A DNA stretch of 64,000 nt, from NCBI GenBank assembly GCA_021732085.1, contig JAKFVQ010000003.1, positions 62,001-126,000 of the forward strand. The letters run 5' to 3'. Shown here piece by piece: positions 54,674 to 64,000 of the stretch. The position numbers and the translations under genes are program-made. The first letter of the stretch is position 1. Each line of letters opens with the position of its first letter. The DNA is from Candidatus Obscuribacterales bacterium. Lineage in GTDB: Bacteria > Cyanobacteriota > Vampirovibrionia > Obscuribacterales > Obscuribacteraceae. Below the pieces are notes generated by a model. That model had not been told where the DNA came from, searched no databases, and saw nothing but the letters and a program-made list of their open reading frames with translations.

Positions 54674-56611
54674 CTATTTGACCATAAACAAGTTCAGATT
54701 CTTTATTGGGTCTTCAACTGGCTTTGCTCGCCATTTTTCTGTTTCACGAAGTGCCAATGCACGAGCGAGCAGTTTATTACCTTCTTCGACTTTTCCGTTT
54801 CGAAAATATGCGCTAGCTAATGACTGCATTGTGGTCACTGCATCCAGGCTGGGACTAGGTCCCTTTCCTTTATCCTGGAATTCGAAAAGGCGCTCAACAA
54901 ATGGACGGGCTTTGTCTGGATCGTTCATTGCCATATATACCACGGCTAGTTCAGTTAAATTTCCCTCAAACCCGTAGTCACCCAAGCTCACGTCCCCATT
55001 CTTATCGCGGATTGCGAGCGCGCGAAGAAGGTAAGGAATGGCTTTTATGTATCTACCCGTCACGCAGTAAGTGGATCCGATTTCTTGAATGGGGTGTGCG
55101 AGGGTCAGATGGTCTTTGCCATATTTTTTTTCGTCCAGGACTAGCGCCTCTTGAAAGTATTTATCTGCTTCTTCGAGATTACCCATCTCGAAGAACGCAA
55201 CGCCGAAACGCCTGAGGGTAGTAACGATTAGTGGATGGTCTGGTTCGGTTTTGTATTTATCCTTTTGGTCCTTGTAGAGAATCGTGAGAGCCTCTACTTC
55301 GGATTTGAAGTTCTTTTGTCTGTGAAAAATAACAGCACGAATAGATTCGATTTCCAAAATGCATTCTGAAGGATTATCGCCCGCCAGGTTCTTTGAAAAG
55401 GCTGAATCGACGGTGTCCGATGCATCACTTAGTTTTCCTAGTTTGATTTCACATATTGCTTTATCACTAATGAGCTTGCAGACCGGTTCATTGAAGAATG
55501 ATCGCTTACCTGCAAGTTCGAGACCCCGTCTTATGAATTGATGCGCAATCTCATATTTCTTTTCTTGAATCAATGAACTGGTCCAATTTTTGTAAACTGA
55601 GAATGCCCACTTAAGATTGTCTCCTTCTGCTCTATCGCAAATTTCCAAAGCATCATTTATGCTTTTCATCATCATGTCGTGTTTCTCAGGTTGTTCCGAC
55701 AAGGCTATGGCAAGCTGGCATTTAAACCTGGCGTGTTCCTCTGGATTGTTCGGTCCCCAATCATCTTCGGATTCAAGCGCTTCCAGGCACACCTTCTCCG
55801 CCTCTGCGAAGCGATCTCTTGAATTCAGAAAAATAGCCAATCTAAGTAAAGGACGGATTACTTTTCTTCGTTCCGGCGAGCTCAGTTGTTTGTAATACTC
55901 AATCGAGTCCCGAAGTGGTTTCTCTGATTCCAGCATATTGCCTTGCATCGCCATGCACAAATGAAGGTTTTCAGAAGATTCAGCTTTTTGAAGCGTGTTT
56001 GAATCATCGGTTAGGGAAAGTGCATATAACGCTGATTTAAGCATTTCAGTGGACTCTGCATACTTATCCTGCTGCAATAGGCATGAGCCAATCAGTCCTG
56101 TGTATTTTGCCCGCACTGACTCTTCACGGCATTCCGACTTGCCCAAATAGTCGAAACCAAGGCGAAGCCGTTTTTCGGCCGCTTTATAGTCTCTGAGTCT
56201 CATTAAAGATCTGCCTTCTTCCAAAGCATTGTCCGCGGCAGGGTACCAATTCCTAGCGCGTTTGTAATGCTCAACAAGCGAATGATAAATCTTGGCCGCT
56301 GTGATGAAATCACCTTTATCAAAAAGGATTCTCGCATCGAGGCGTGAGGTTCGGTATTTTACTTCTTTATCTTTTGTACGTTCGCAACTACCCATCTTTA
56401 GAGTTTTTTTCTTCGAGCGATCAGCCTGGGAGGTCTTTGCCGATTCATCTTTGCCTAAACTGTTCGTAACCACTTTAGTGGGGGGGACTTGTGCAAATGC
56501 TACATGGCAATTCAGCAAAAGCATTGCCATCGGAAACTTGACTGTTTTAAGCAAAGCGAATTTCACCGGTCGAGAACCATTAATATCTCTTCTTACGCGT
56601 AATGATTTCAT
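54674..56611 (-). CDS. Exported kinesin-light-chain-type TPR protein
   Basis: This is up to 645 residues from ATG 56611, which overlaps the upstream gene by 32 bases; the signal segment FPMAMLLLNCHVAFAQ could equally be reached from an internal Met. The rest is helical, with about ten TPRs. The C-terminal ones are of the 42-residue kinesin light chain kind (RRFGVAFFEMGNLEEADKYF ... LDEKKYGKDHLTLAHPIQEIG). It probably binds proteins in the periplasm. The overlap with the TonB-domain gene upstream suggests coupled translation and a shared complex. Confidence 0.8.
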   Translation of the reverse strand: MKSLRVRRDINGSRPVKFALLKTVKFPMAMLLLNCHVAFAQVPPTKVVTNSLGKDESAKTSQADRSKKKTLKMGSCERTKDKEVKYRTSRLDARILFDKGDFITAAKIYHSLVEHYKRARNWYPAADNALEEGRSLMRLRDYKAAEKRLRLGFDYLGKSECREESVRAKYTGLIGSCLLQQDKYAESTEMLKSALYALSLTDDSNTLQKAESSENLHLCMAMQGNMLESEKPLRDSIEYYKQLSSPERRKVIRPLLRLAIFLNSRDRFAEAEKVCLEALESEDDWGPNNPEEHARFKCQLAIALSEQPEKHDMMMKSINDALEICDRAEGDNLKWAFSVYKNWTSSLIQEKKYEIAHQFIRRGLELAGKRSFFNEPVCKLISDKAICEIKLGKLSDASDTVDSAFSKNLAGDNPSECILEIESIRAVIFHRQKNFKSEVEALTILYKDQKDKYKTEPDHPLIVTTLRRFGVAFFEMGNLEEADKYFQEALVLDEKKYGKDHLTLAHPIQEIGSTYCVTGRYIKAIPYLLRALAIRDKNGDVSLGDYGFEGNLTELAVVYMAMNDPDKARPFVERLFEFQDKGKGPSPSLDAVTTMQSLASAYFRNGKVEEGNKLLARALALRETEKWRAKPVEDPIKNLNLFMVK

Positions 56612-59525
56612 CTTGTCCGTCTTGATAATTTACTCCGTCACGAACGTTGCCTCCGTATGCTAACGACCAACTGAAGTGTTGCATTCTTTTTTGACTGCTC
56701 TGTGGAAATTTAAGCAAATCGCTGCCTGCCATTCTATTGATCACATTATGGCTTAGCTGTTCTAGTCCGGGGACACGTGGGTTTCCTACGACTGATATGC
56801 CGTATATACGACCATCTCTGGATACGTCAAAATTGAAGCTGATTGTACCGGCGCTTCCTTGCAGGAATCGTTTGATGTTCGGAGTTAGCGCGCTTTGCAG
56901 ATATTCCTGGATTCCGTGATTCCACTTGTCCCATTCAATTTTGTCTTTTTCGTAGCCGACGTTCTCCCCCCCCTGTTTTGACGCGTCTGCAGCTAATTTT
57001 ATTTTTCTTGCGTATTCGTCATAGTATGCCTGATTCGATGGGTCAAGTTTCTGGGGGATAACTTCATCTGCTTTTTGTGCACTCCCTCGAAGGAAGGTTC
57101 CCGAGCTGGCAGGCATTTTAGACATCTCTGGTGTTTCTGTTATTGGTATCAGTTTGCTCCTATCTTGAGCAGGTCTTCCCGCCAATTGGTCTCCGATGGA
57201 GGTGTTTTCCAGCTTGATGGTGTGACCTGGTGTATTTTTAGGTCCTATCCAAAAACTTCCACTGATCGTGCCCTGTATATTACCGGCAGACATAGCTTCT
57301 TGAATGTACTTCCATTGCATGTTGGACTTTTGCTCTGAAGACCCACCCGAGTATTCGATATCCATAAGATGCTTGTTGATTTCGGAGACTCCATCCTGAA
57401 TATGCTGAGACCGAATTAGTTGTCCTGCCAATGCTGCCGAATCAGAAAGACTTTGATCCGTTGGCATTGGAAGCTTTTGCATTTCAACTGGTGGTTTGGT
57501 TCCTTTATCTAAATTCTGGACTTCGTTTGTTGGTGCTGAGATTGGCTCCATCTTTGTTAATGCCGCTTTAGCAGGCGCTGAAGATTGGTTCTCTAACTTT
57601 GATCCTGTTTCCTGCGATGCCTTGTATAAATTGACGAATTTAACTGGAGTTGTTCCAAGTTTGTTCACATCCCCAGCTTGATTGATGAATTCGAAGGTGT
57701 AGGAGCCTCTGCTATGGAAAGTTTGACCAGACGCATCAACTGCGGTGCCAAGATATTTCTTCGTTTTGAGGTCAAATTGGTCTACGGATCCGTCGGCTCT
57801 ACTGATGTAAGCGCGCGAACCCATTTTCACTCCCTCTTCGTTTTCGCGAACTATCATCTTGGGCTCTTGCCTTTGCGGAGTTGCATCGCTGACTACCCCT
57901 GGAGCTTGTGCAACGATCTGCTCGGGCGAGTATGTATGTTTACCAATATGTATTTCGCCGGTTTCAGGATCAATTAGTTGTTGTGATTTCGCCATCTGTG
58001 CATCAGCAAGAATGGAATCGTTTGAATCCTTCTGCGCTTCCTTGTTGGATGAAGTGTCCGATTGTGATTCTGAAGATGATGGTGGCGCACCTACTTTGAG
58101 AAGTGGGTTAGTGTGGGCTGGACCGTCTGCTTGCAACCCGGATGAACGCGGAGGTTCGGAAATCTGGATGGATTTCCTCAGTTGCTGATCTGCTGCGGAA
58201 TTATGAACCGCTGCTGGCTTGTCTTCTATTTTGCGAGCTTGTTCGACTGGTTCCTTCTGCTGGCTTCGCTCTGCATTAGCTGCGGAGCGTTGAGGTTGAT
58301 CCTTCTGCTGTGATTTTCCTTCAATTGGAGGTGGTGGCGCAAATGGTACCGGACCTCTCTGCTGATTTGTTTGCTCGATGTTTTGTCTGGTTGCCTGCTC
58401 AGGTTTCTTGTATGAAAGTGGTTGAATTTCGTCTGCTGGTTTTCGCATCGCTTGATCTTTGGGGCGAAGCGGAATCGAACCTAAGTCAGATTTGATGGCT
58501 TCCTTAAACGCTTCCATGCTTCTAAGATGAGCAGGGTTTCCTCGCATATGCTCAAACGGTTTTGCACCATCTCCGCGATCCGCTGGTGGTCTCACATTAT
58601 CTGAGGGGACTCTGACAACTTTATAGTCTCTGGGCTGCTGGACGCTCTCTATAATCGGAGTTGGTGGCTTATCCAGTTTTGAAAGCGAAATACTTTGTTC
58701 CGGTGTTGAAATTGAATGTGCTTCTACTGGGTTGTTTGAACTCTGCTGCTGCTTATCTGTATGGGGTTTATCTCCCACAAATGTGTAAGGTTGACCAGGA
58801 GCAAAATCAGCATACTGTCCATTTCTATCAATTCGACGAAGATGGTTCTGTCCTTCATGATCCACCTGCCAGTGGATATCCCCTGTCGCGGCATCCACTT
58901 GAACGTCGTGAATATCAAAGTGAGCTATCTTGCCGGAATGATGGGTGTCATGTGCGGCAACATGCCATACATTTGCGTCCTTCGCGTCTCGCGTCCAAAT
59001 TTCGCCATCTGGATGTCTGATCTGTGTCGGCGAGCCGTTGCGATAAACGACCTCACGTCCATTTTCGAATTCGAGTCGAGCATTAATCGCGGATATTTTG
59101 TCGCCAGTTTTTTCGACGCTCATTGTGCCGTCAAAAACATGTTCGACTTTCTCGCCGGTATGCGAATCCATTCTGCTAATCTGGACTTTCCCATCAGGGG
59201 TCGCTTGCCATACCTGATCGAGTCGAGGATACTCAATAGCGCTTACTTTATTCTTTTCCAGAAAGACCTTTTGGTCGCCAAACTTATGTCCTATTTCAGG
59301 TGTCCCGCCGATTACCCGGCCTGCAGTGGTCGCAGCCATCATGTTGGCTCGGATTTCCTTGACTCTCTTCTCTTGATCATTGTGGTCTTGTCTGTCCGTA
59401 CTGCTGATATTCTGCTGTAATTGTGAGCTAGACTTCTCAACTTGTTCATGTGACCTGTCGGAGACTTCTTTGGACTCCGGCTTTGGAATGTCATCATGGT
59501 TATTTCCGGATCCGCCTCTAGGCAT
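56580..59525 (-). CDS. Large protein with beta-rich N-terminus, disordered middle and TonB-like C-terminal domain
   Basis: This is 981 residues from ATG 59525. There is no signal peptide or transmembrane helix at the start, which is polar. Residues about 70-260 form a beta-rich domain with repeated strands of the type DGKVQISRMDSHTGEKVEHVF and GQYADFAPGQPY. Residues 270-560 are rich in Gln, Pro, Ser and Lys and probably disordered. A second beta segment (about 570-650) follows. The end (about 860-981) resembles a TonB C-terminal domain: SAGTISFNFDVSRDGRIYGI then QLSHNVINRMAG. Export would need another route. It is coupled to the TPR gene downstream; the function is unknown. Confidence 0.6.
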   Translation of the reverse strand: MPRGGSGNNHDDIPKPESKEVSDRSHEQVEKSSSQLQQNISSTDRQDHNDQEKRVKEIRANMMAATTAGRVIGGTPEIGHKFGDQKVFLEKNKVSAIEYPRLDQVWQATPDGKVQISRMDSHTGEKVEHVFDGTMSVEKTGDKISAINARLEFENGREVVYRNGSPTQIRHPDGEIWTRDAKDANVWHVAAHDTHHSGKIAHFDIHDVQVDAATGDIHWQVDHEGQNHLRRIDRNGQYADFAPGQPYTFVGDKPHTDKQQQSSNNPVEAHSISTPEQSISLSKLDKPPTPIIESVQQPRDYKVVRVPSDNVRPPADRGDGAKPFEHMRGNPAHLRSMEAFKEAIKSDLGSIPLRPKDQAMRKPADEIQPLSYKKPEQATRQNIEQTNQQRGPVPFAPPPPIEGKSQQKDQPQRSAANAERSQQKEPVEQARKIEDKPAAVHNSAADQQLRKSIQISEPPRSSGLQADGPAHTNPLLKVGAPPSSSESQSDTSSNKEAQKDSNDSILADAQMAKSQQLIDPETGEIHIGKHTYSPEQIVAQAPGVVSDATPQRQEPKMIVRENEEGVKMGSRAYISRADGSVDQFDLKTKKYLGTAVDASGQTFHSRGSYTFEFINQAGDVNKLGTTPVKFVNLYKASQETGSKLENQSSAPAKAALTKMEPISAPTNEVQNLDKGTKPPVEMQKLPMPTDQSLSDSAALAGQLIRSQHIQDGVSEINKHLMDIEYSGGSSEQKSNMQWKYIQEAMSAGNIQGTISGSFWIGPKNTPGHTIKLENTSIGDQLAGRPAQDRSKLIPITETPEMSKMPASSGTFLRGSAQKADEVIPQKLDPSNQAYYDEYARKIKLAADASKQGGENVGYEKDKIEWDKWNHGIQEYLQSALTPNIKRFLQGSAGTISFNFDVSRDGRIYGISVVGNPRVPGLEQLSHNVINRMAGSDLLKFPQSSQKRMQHFSWSLAYGGNVRDGVNYQDGQDEIITRKKRY

Positions 59526-59927
59526 TTATGCCGTCCTCTGTTTTCATCTGCGTTCGGTCGCCTGTCTGGCCTTGGGTTCGTGCCAGGTCTCTAGGTCGTA
59601 AGCTAGAAGGTTAGCCTAAGAATCTGAGAAATTCCTGAAAGGACCCAGGTTCAGGTTGAGGACGCTACCCTTGATCGTCCAATCCCTTATCTAGCGGACA
59701 CTTTGTCCATACATTATGCCCAGGCAGGGGCATCCGCGGACTACTCGATCCTTGACTTCCTGGCGCTGGATATGCCAGATAGCTTCGGCCTATATCCGCA
59801 GCGCCCAGCAGGGCAGCAATTGTGTATATCTTCTTATGTCAGAAAAACGCCCTAATAGCCGCCAGATCTGAAAAAATTTAAGCCATCAAGTGTCGCTTGG
59901 TTCGTTTATTCAGGAGGCTCGACCCAG
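59526..59927. promoter_or_regulatory. Long divergent leader region with a large hairpin
   Basis: These 402 bases lie between divergent genes. At 59762-59805, GGCGCTGGATAT pairs with ATATC-cg-CAGCGCC, and an inner GCC/GGC extends the stem. This gives a 44-base hairpin without a T-run, about 120 bases before the PPDK regulator start. TTGACT at about 59751 may be a -35 box. The hairpin could be a cis-acting RNA element of the operon. Confidence 0.45.
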
Positions 59928-60773
59928 TTGAGCAAAACAGAAGCAGTGGAATCGAAACTACCCGTCAGCCAACGTGAGCTGATTATCTTTACGCTATCGG
60001 ACTCAAGCGGAGAAACCGCTGCGCATGTAGCTCAAGCTGCACTCGTTCAGTTTCCGCCTGGTTTTGCAAGCATTTATCGCTTGCCTCAGGTTCGCAGCTG
60101 CCAGCAAATCTCAACACTTGTTCGGGAAATTGCCACTGGCAGATCGCTGATCGCTTATACGCTAGTTTTGCCTGAGTATAGAGAAGCCTTGGAAGAGGAA
60201 GCACGTAAAGCCAATGTGCCAACGCTCGATCTTCTTGGTCCACTAATTAACAAGATCTCTGGACTGACTGATTCGCACCCACTTTCCCAACCGGGACGAC
60301 TACACCAGCTCGACGAAACTTATTTCCGTCGCATGGAGGCGGTTAACTTTGCTGTGCGTTTTGATGACGGCAAAAACCCTGATGGAATATCGCAGTCAGA
60401 CGTCATTCTGGTTGGACTTTCGCGAACAAGTAAGACTCCAAACTGCATGTACTTGGCTCAGCATTACGCACTGAAAGCCGGAAATTGCCCAATCGTGCCA
60501 GGCGTTGATCCGCCAAAAGCGCTGTTCAATGTTCAAGCAAGAAAAATAATTGGCTTAACCATTGATCCTCATTTGCTGCACAATCTGCGAACATCGCGAG
60601 CTCAAGTGATCGGTATGTCAACTGACACTCAGTATTCCGATTTGGAAGAAATCAAGGCAGAAGTGCAATATGCCAAGCGCATCTTCAGAGAATTGAAGTG
60701 CCACGTAATTGACGTTTCATCAAAAGCAATTGAAGAAACGTCGAGCGAAATCTTCCTGTATCTCAGGCACTAA
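59928..60773 (+). CDS. Pyruvate, phosphate dikinase regulatory protein (PPDK kinase/phosphorylase, DUF299)
   Basis: This is 281 residues from TTG 59928, with AGGAGG 10 bases upstream. Typical features are IFTLSDSSGETAAHVAQAAL at the start, the P-loop-like GLSRTSKTPNCMYLAQ, and VPGVDPPKALF. These bifunctional enzymes inactivate PPDK by ADP-dependent phosphorylation of an active-site Thr and restore it by phosphorolysis. The target gene lies directly downstream (46 bases), which confirms the assignment. A role on PEP synthase is possible in the family but is unlikely given this neighbour. Confidence 0.95.
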   Translation: MSKTEAVESKLPVSQRELIIFTLSDSSGETAAHVAQAALVQFPPGFASIYRLPQVRSCQQISTLVREIATGRSLIAYTLVLPEYREALEEEARKANVPTLDLLGPLINKISGLTDSHPLSQPGRLHQLDETYFRRMEAVNFAVRFDDGKNPDGISQSDVILVGLSRTSKTPNCMYLAQHYALKAGNCPIVPGVDPPKALFNVQARKIIGLTIDPHLLHNLRTSRAQVIGMSTDTQYSDLEEIKAEVQYAKRIFRELKCHVIDVSSKAIEETSSEIFLYLRH

Positions 60774-60819
60774 AATTGGTATCACTTCAATAAAACACTT
60801 TGCTAAGGAGAAAAATTCG

Positions 60820-63576
60820 ATGCTTACAAGAGAGGTTGACCCGACAAACTCCAAAGTTGGGTCAAAACGAGTTTTACTCTTCTGCGAAGGGTTTGAATTC
60901 TTCGGGGGCAACCGAAACGAGATGCGTGAACTCCTGGGCGGAAAAGGCGCAGGACTAGCTGAAATGACTTCGGCTGGAGTGAACGTTCCTCCGGGTCTGA
61001 CTATTCTAACTTCGCTCTGCAAAGACTATTATGCTAACAATCGTAAGATGCCTGCTGGCTTGCTTGAGGAAGTGAAAGAGCAGCTCAAGAAAGTCGAGGA
61101 ACGACTCGGGCGTGGACTCGGAGATAAGGAAAAGCCCCTTCTCCTGTCGGTTCGCTCCGGTGCCAAATTCTCCATGCCGGGGATGATGGATACGGTTTTG
61201 AACCTCGGACTCAACGACGAGACAGTTCAGTCCTTAAGCAAACTTACGAATAATCCGCGTTTCGTGTGGGATAGCTACCGACGCTTCATCCAAATGTACA
61301 GCAATGTTGTTTTCGATTTGAGCAAAGACAGATTCGAAGACATTTTGGAAGATATGAAAGACCGCTTGAAGGTCACGCAAGACACTGACTTGACCGCTGA
61401 AAATCTCAAAGAACTTGTGACTGAGTACAAAACATTTGTTCAGCGCGAGCGTAAAATTAACTTCCCTCAGAATACTGATGAACAGTTAGCTGGTGCAATC
61501 GAGGCTGTATTCAAGTCATGGAACAACAGCCGTGCAATTTATTATCGCAACCTCAATAAGATTGACCATAACATCGGTACTGCTGTGAATGTCCAGGCGA
61601 TGGTTTTTGGTAACTATGACAATGATTCTGCAACCGGCGTTTGTTTTACAAGAAATCCCAGCACCGGAGAGCATCTACTTTATGGTGAGTATCTTGTAAA
61701 TGCTCAGGGCGAAGATGTTGTTGCCGGAGTGCGCACACCTAAGAAGATTGCTGAGATGGCGAAAGAGATGCCCGAGGTCTTCAAGCAATTGGAAGAAACT
61801 GCCAAGAAGCTTGAAGCGCATTATCGCGATATGCAAGACATTGAATTTACGATTCAGCAAGGCAAGTTATTTCTACTTCAAACACGCACTGGCAAACGAA
61901 CTGCAGCAGCGGCCATTAAGGTCGCCGTTGATATGGCTAATGCAGGCATAATCAGCAAATCACAAGCGCTGACTCGCGTGGAGCCAACCCAGCTCAACCA
62001 GTTGCTACTTCCGAGCTTTGTTCAGGCTGACAAAGACAAGGCGAAAAAGGAAGGGCGGTTATTGGCGACAGGCTTGAATGCTTCTCCCGGGGCCGCCATC
62101 GGTCAAATCGTGTTCGATCCGGATGAAGCTGAACGCATGGCTAGCGAGCACGCCAAAAAAGTTATTCTCGTTCGTGTTGAAACCTGTCCTGATGATATTC
62201 ACGGTATCGTTCCGGCACAAGGCATCGTCACCAGTCGCGGTGGTATGACCAGCCACGCTGCAGTCGTCGCTCGGGGCATGGGCAAGCCTTGCGTAGCTGG
62301 TTGCGAATCGTTCAAGGTTGATCTAGAAAAAGCAGAAGTTTCAGTTAAAGATCTCATTCTGCGCAAGGGCGATCTGATCTCTATCGATGGGTCCACAGGT
62401 GAAATATTTCAAGGTTCAATTCTCACAAACGATCCGGATCTCAGTGCTGAGTGTTTGACCTTGCTGAACTGGGCTGATGAAACCAGAACTCTGAAGATCC
62501 GCACAAATGCCGACACGCCGGAAGACGCAAAACGCGCTCGTGAGTTCGGTGCTGAGGGAATCGGTTTGTGCAGAACCGAGCACATGTTTATGAGCCAGGA
62601 TCGCTTGCCTGCTGTTCAGGAAATGATCATGGCAAGCACTCCTAACGAAAGGGAAACCGCACTTGCGAAAATTCTTCCAATGCAGAGAGAAGATTTCATC
62701 GGCATATTTCAGGTGATGAATGGGCTTCCTGTCACTATCCGATTGTTGGATCCACCGTTGCATGAATTCTTGCCAAAGCTGGAGGAGCTTCTTGTCGAAA
62801 TCGCAACTTTGAAAGCAAAGGGAGCCAAGCCTGCCGATCTTCGTGAGAAGGACCAGCTACTTCAAAAGGTTCAAGGTCTCCATGAATCCAATCCGATGAT
62901 GGGCTTGCGTGGCTGCCGTCTGGGACTAACGTATCCAGAAATCAACCGCATGCAAGTGCAGGCTATTTTTGAAGCCGCGATTGCTGTGAAGAAACAGGGA
63001 ATTGCTGTGTTTCCCGAAATCATGATTCCGCTTATTGGCCATGTCAACGAATTGAAGTTGGCTAGAACAATGCTTGAGCAAACCGCCAAAGAGGTGATGG
63101 AACGTGAAAATACAACGATCGAGTACAAGTTCGGCACTATGATAGAAATTCCTCGTGCCTGCGTTACAGCAAATGAAATTGCAGAGTATGCTGAATTCTT
63201 CAGCTTCGGTACAAACGATCTTACACAAATGACTTTCGGATATAGCAGAGATGATGCCGAAGGCAAATTCCTTCAACGCTATCTTGAAGGAATCGAATGG
63301 TCGGGCCAGTATCACAAGATTTTGCAGAGCAATCCATTTGAAACACTCGATCAAAATGGTGTCGGCAAACTGATGAAGATTGCCGTGGAATATGGATTAC
63401 AAACTCGTCCGGATTTGAAGCTTGGCATTTGCGGCGAACATGGCGGTGAGCCATCATCTATTGCATTTGCACATCAACTGGGACTGGCGTATGTTAGCTG
63501 TTCCCCATATCGTGTACCGCCAGCTCGTTTGGCAGCTGCACAAGCTACAATCACAATCGAAGAGAAAGACAAGTAA
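60820..63576 (+). CDS. ppdK: Pyruvate, phosphate dikinase
   Basis: This is 918 residues from ATG 60820, with AAGGAG 9 bases upstream. The N-terminal ATP-grasp domain (GGKGAGLAEMTSAGVNVPPG, LLSVRSGAKFSMPGMMDTVLN) is followed by the central phospho-His domain with GGMTSHAAVVARGMGKPCV. This holds the catalytic His and the regulatory Thr targeted by the upstream regulator. The C-terminal TIM barrel (GAEGIGLCRTEHMF ... SFGTNDLTQMTFGYSRDD) carries the catalytic Cys in SCSPYRVP. It interconverts pyruvate, ATP and phosphate with PEP, AMP and PPi. With its regulator it controls glycolytic or gluconeogenic flux. There is a 20-residue N-terminal extension of unknown role. Confidence 0.97.
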   Translation: MLTREVDPTNSKVGSKRVLLFCEGFEFFGGNRNEMRELLGGKGAGLAEMTSAGVNVPPGLTILTSLCKDYYANNRKMPAGLLEEVKEQLKKVEERLGRGLGDKEKPLLLSVRSGAKFSMPGMMDTVLNLGLNDETVQSLSKLTNNPRFVWDSYRRFIQMYSNVVFDLSKDRFEDILEDMKDRLKVTQDTDLTAENLKELVTEYKTFVQRERKINFPQNTDEQLAGAIEAVFKSWNNSRAIYYRNLNKIDHNIGTAVNVQAMVFGNYDNDSATGVCFTRNPSTGEHLLYGEYLVNAQGEDVVAGVRTPKKIAEMAKEMPEVFKQLEETAKKLEAHYRDMQDIEFTIQQGKLFLLQTRTGKRTAAAAIKVAVDMANAGIISKSQALTRVEPTQLNQLLLPSFVQADKDKAKKEGRLLATGLNASPGAAIGQIVFDPDEAERMASEHAKKVILVRVETCPDDIHGIVPAQGIVTSRGGMTSHAAVVARGMGKPCVAGCESFKVDLEKAEVSVKDLILRKGDLISIDGSTGEIFQGSILTNDPDLSAECLTLLNWADETRTLKIRTNADTPEDAKRAREFGAEGIGLCRTEHMFMSQDRLPAVQEMIMASTPNERETALAKILPMQREDFIGIFQVMNGLPVTIRLLDPPLHEFLPKLEELLVEIATLKAKGAKPADLREKDQLLQKVQGLHESNPMMGLRGCRLGLTYPEINRMQVQAIFEAAIAVKKQGIAVFPEIMIPLIGHVNELKLARTMLEQTAKEVMERENTTIEYKFGTMIEIPRACVTANEIAEYAEFFSFGTNDLTQMTFGYSRDDAEGKFLQRYLEGIEWSGQYHKILQSNPFETLDQNGVGKLMKIAVEYGLQTRPDLKLGICGEHGGEPSSIAFAHQLGLAYVSCSPYRVPPARLAAAQATITIEEKDK

Positions 63577-63612
63577 GTGGTCCGCGAATTGCATCCACCT
63601 ATGCTTTAATCA

Positions 63613-64000
63613 TCAGGTGGGTTTCACTTCGTCCAACCAATCACCGAGTTCTTCAATTTTGATGAAATCTAGCAGATCTTCTGCTAGAGTCTCAAGTTGC
63701 TCTTGCGAAAGGGATTCGATGCTGCGTGTCGTATGCACATTTAACGTACCGAAGCGACGAGTTAACTGCCGGAGAACAAGCACTCGTGCTTCCTCAACTC
63801 TGCCCTCAGCCTTGCCCTCAGCCTTGCCTTCTGCCTTGCCTTCTGCTCGTCCTTGTTCTCGATAGCTGCCGATATGAGTCATAATAATCTCCTGTTCCTG
63901 TGGCGCCAACAGTTTCAATGCCGTTCTAAAGGATTGTTCTTCCTCTGAGGAGAGCACAAGATAGGTCCCAATGAATTCATCAACTATTCCCGACGGATCG
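63613..64000 (-). CDS. Rpn/PD-(D/E)XK nuclease-transposase family protein (C-terminal part, partial)
   Basis: The frame is open to the right edge, so the N-terminal nuclease domain lies outside the window; about 128 residues are seen. They contain a helical linker (FRTALKLLAPQEQEIIMTHI), a charged repeat of A-E-G-K four times, and a DUF4351-like end (VLRQLTRRFGTLN ... LSQEQLETLAEDLLDF). This is typical of Rpn-family recombination-promoting nucleases and related PD-(D/E)XK proteins, often multicopy in cyanobacteria and relatives. The A-E-G-K run is encoded by near-identical 12-base DNA repeats (about 63803-63851) and probably varies in length between strains. Confidence 0.75.
   Translation of the reverse strand, partial: DPSGIVDEFIGTYLVLSSEEEQSFRTALKLLAPQEQEIIMTHIGSYREQGRAEGKAEGKAEGKAEGRVEEARVLVLRQLTRRFGTLNVHTTRSIESLSQEQLETLAEDLLDFIKIEELGDWLDEVKPT

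Noticed and set aside
58761-59420. 219-codon plus-strand ORF
   Set aside because: It lies entirely inside the 981-residue gene on the other strand, with no domain features.

Overview
The window is about 64 kb of dense bacterial chromosome with moderate GC, Shine-Dalgarno-led genes, frequent GTG and TTG starts, and many rho-independent terminators. No rRNA, tRNA, CRISPR array, complete insertion sequence or prophage was recognised. The gene set combines an AlaRS, a (p)ppGpp synthetase/hydrolase, PPDK with its regulator, MurT, many secreted TPR proteins (some kinesin-light-chain-like), an EF-hand protein, a Ser/Thr kinase and several exported proteins of unknown family. This suggests a non-photosynthetic relative of cyanobacteria (Melainabacteria/Vampirovibrionia, Obscuribacterales-like). 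That placement is an inference from gene content, not a measured result.

Layout. 1-3.4 kb: end of a cyclophilin gene, two small exported proteins (one a VOC/PhnB-like protein), then a NAD kinase-murT operon on the minus strand. 3.5-15 kb: alaS, an RNase HI, a CsgG-family cluster of exported proteins, a branched-chain aminotransferase, a relA/spoT gene overlapping rdgB. 15-22.4 kb: an XRE regulator, a secreted protein made of about ten 80-residue repeats, a GH1 beta-glucosidase, a histone-H1-like protein and an EF-hand protein. 22.4-32.9 kb: a TonB-C-terminal-domain protein, a UbiD decarboxylase, a CtpA protease, TPR and pilin-like secreted proteins, a Ser/Thr kinase divergent from an OmpR-type regulator, and an aldehyde dehydrogenase. 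32.9-35.7 kb: a Tat-exported amine oxidase translationally coupled to a TlpA-like thioredoxin gene. 35.9-47.9 kb: an acyl-CoA carboxylase beta subunit, MTAP, a second CtpA, a giant coiled-coil/TPR protein and a MATE transporter. 48-53.2 kb: an accessory stretch with three near-identical small exported two-helix proteins that look like VirB2/TrbC-type pilins, separated by a decayed protease-like ORF, a GC-rich non-coding block, a tetranucleotide repeat, a lipoprotein and a Q-rich protein. 53.3-64 kb: a PHB-depolymerase-like esterase, two large proteins on the minus strand (TPR and TonB-C), the PPDK regulator-PPDK operon, and the end of an Rpn/PD-(D/E)XK nuclease gene.

The most striking observation is in the redoxin gene at 32908-34095 (minus strand). 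A single in-frame TGA sits exactly where the first Cys of the Trp-Cys-Gly-Pro-Cys redox motif should be. It is followed 31 nt later by a 7-bp hairpin with a GGUC apical loop, as in the bacterial SECIS of E. coli fdhF. I read this as a selenocysteine-containing thioredoxin (U-G-P-C) rather than a broken gene. The second most interesting feature is the triplicated pilin-like gene family at 48-53 kb.
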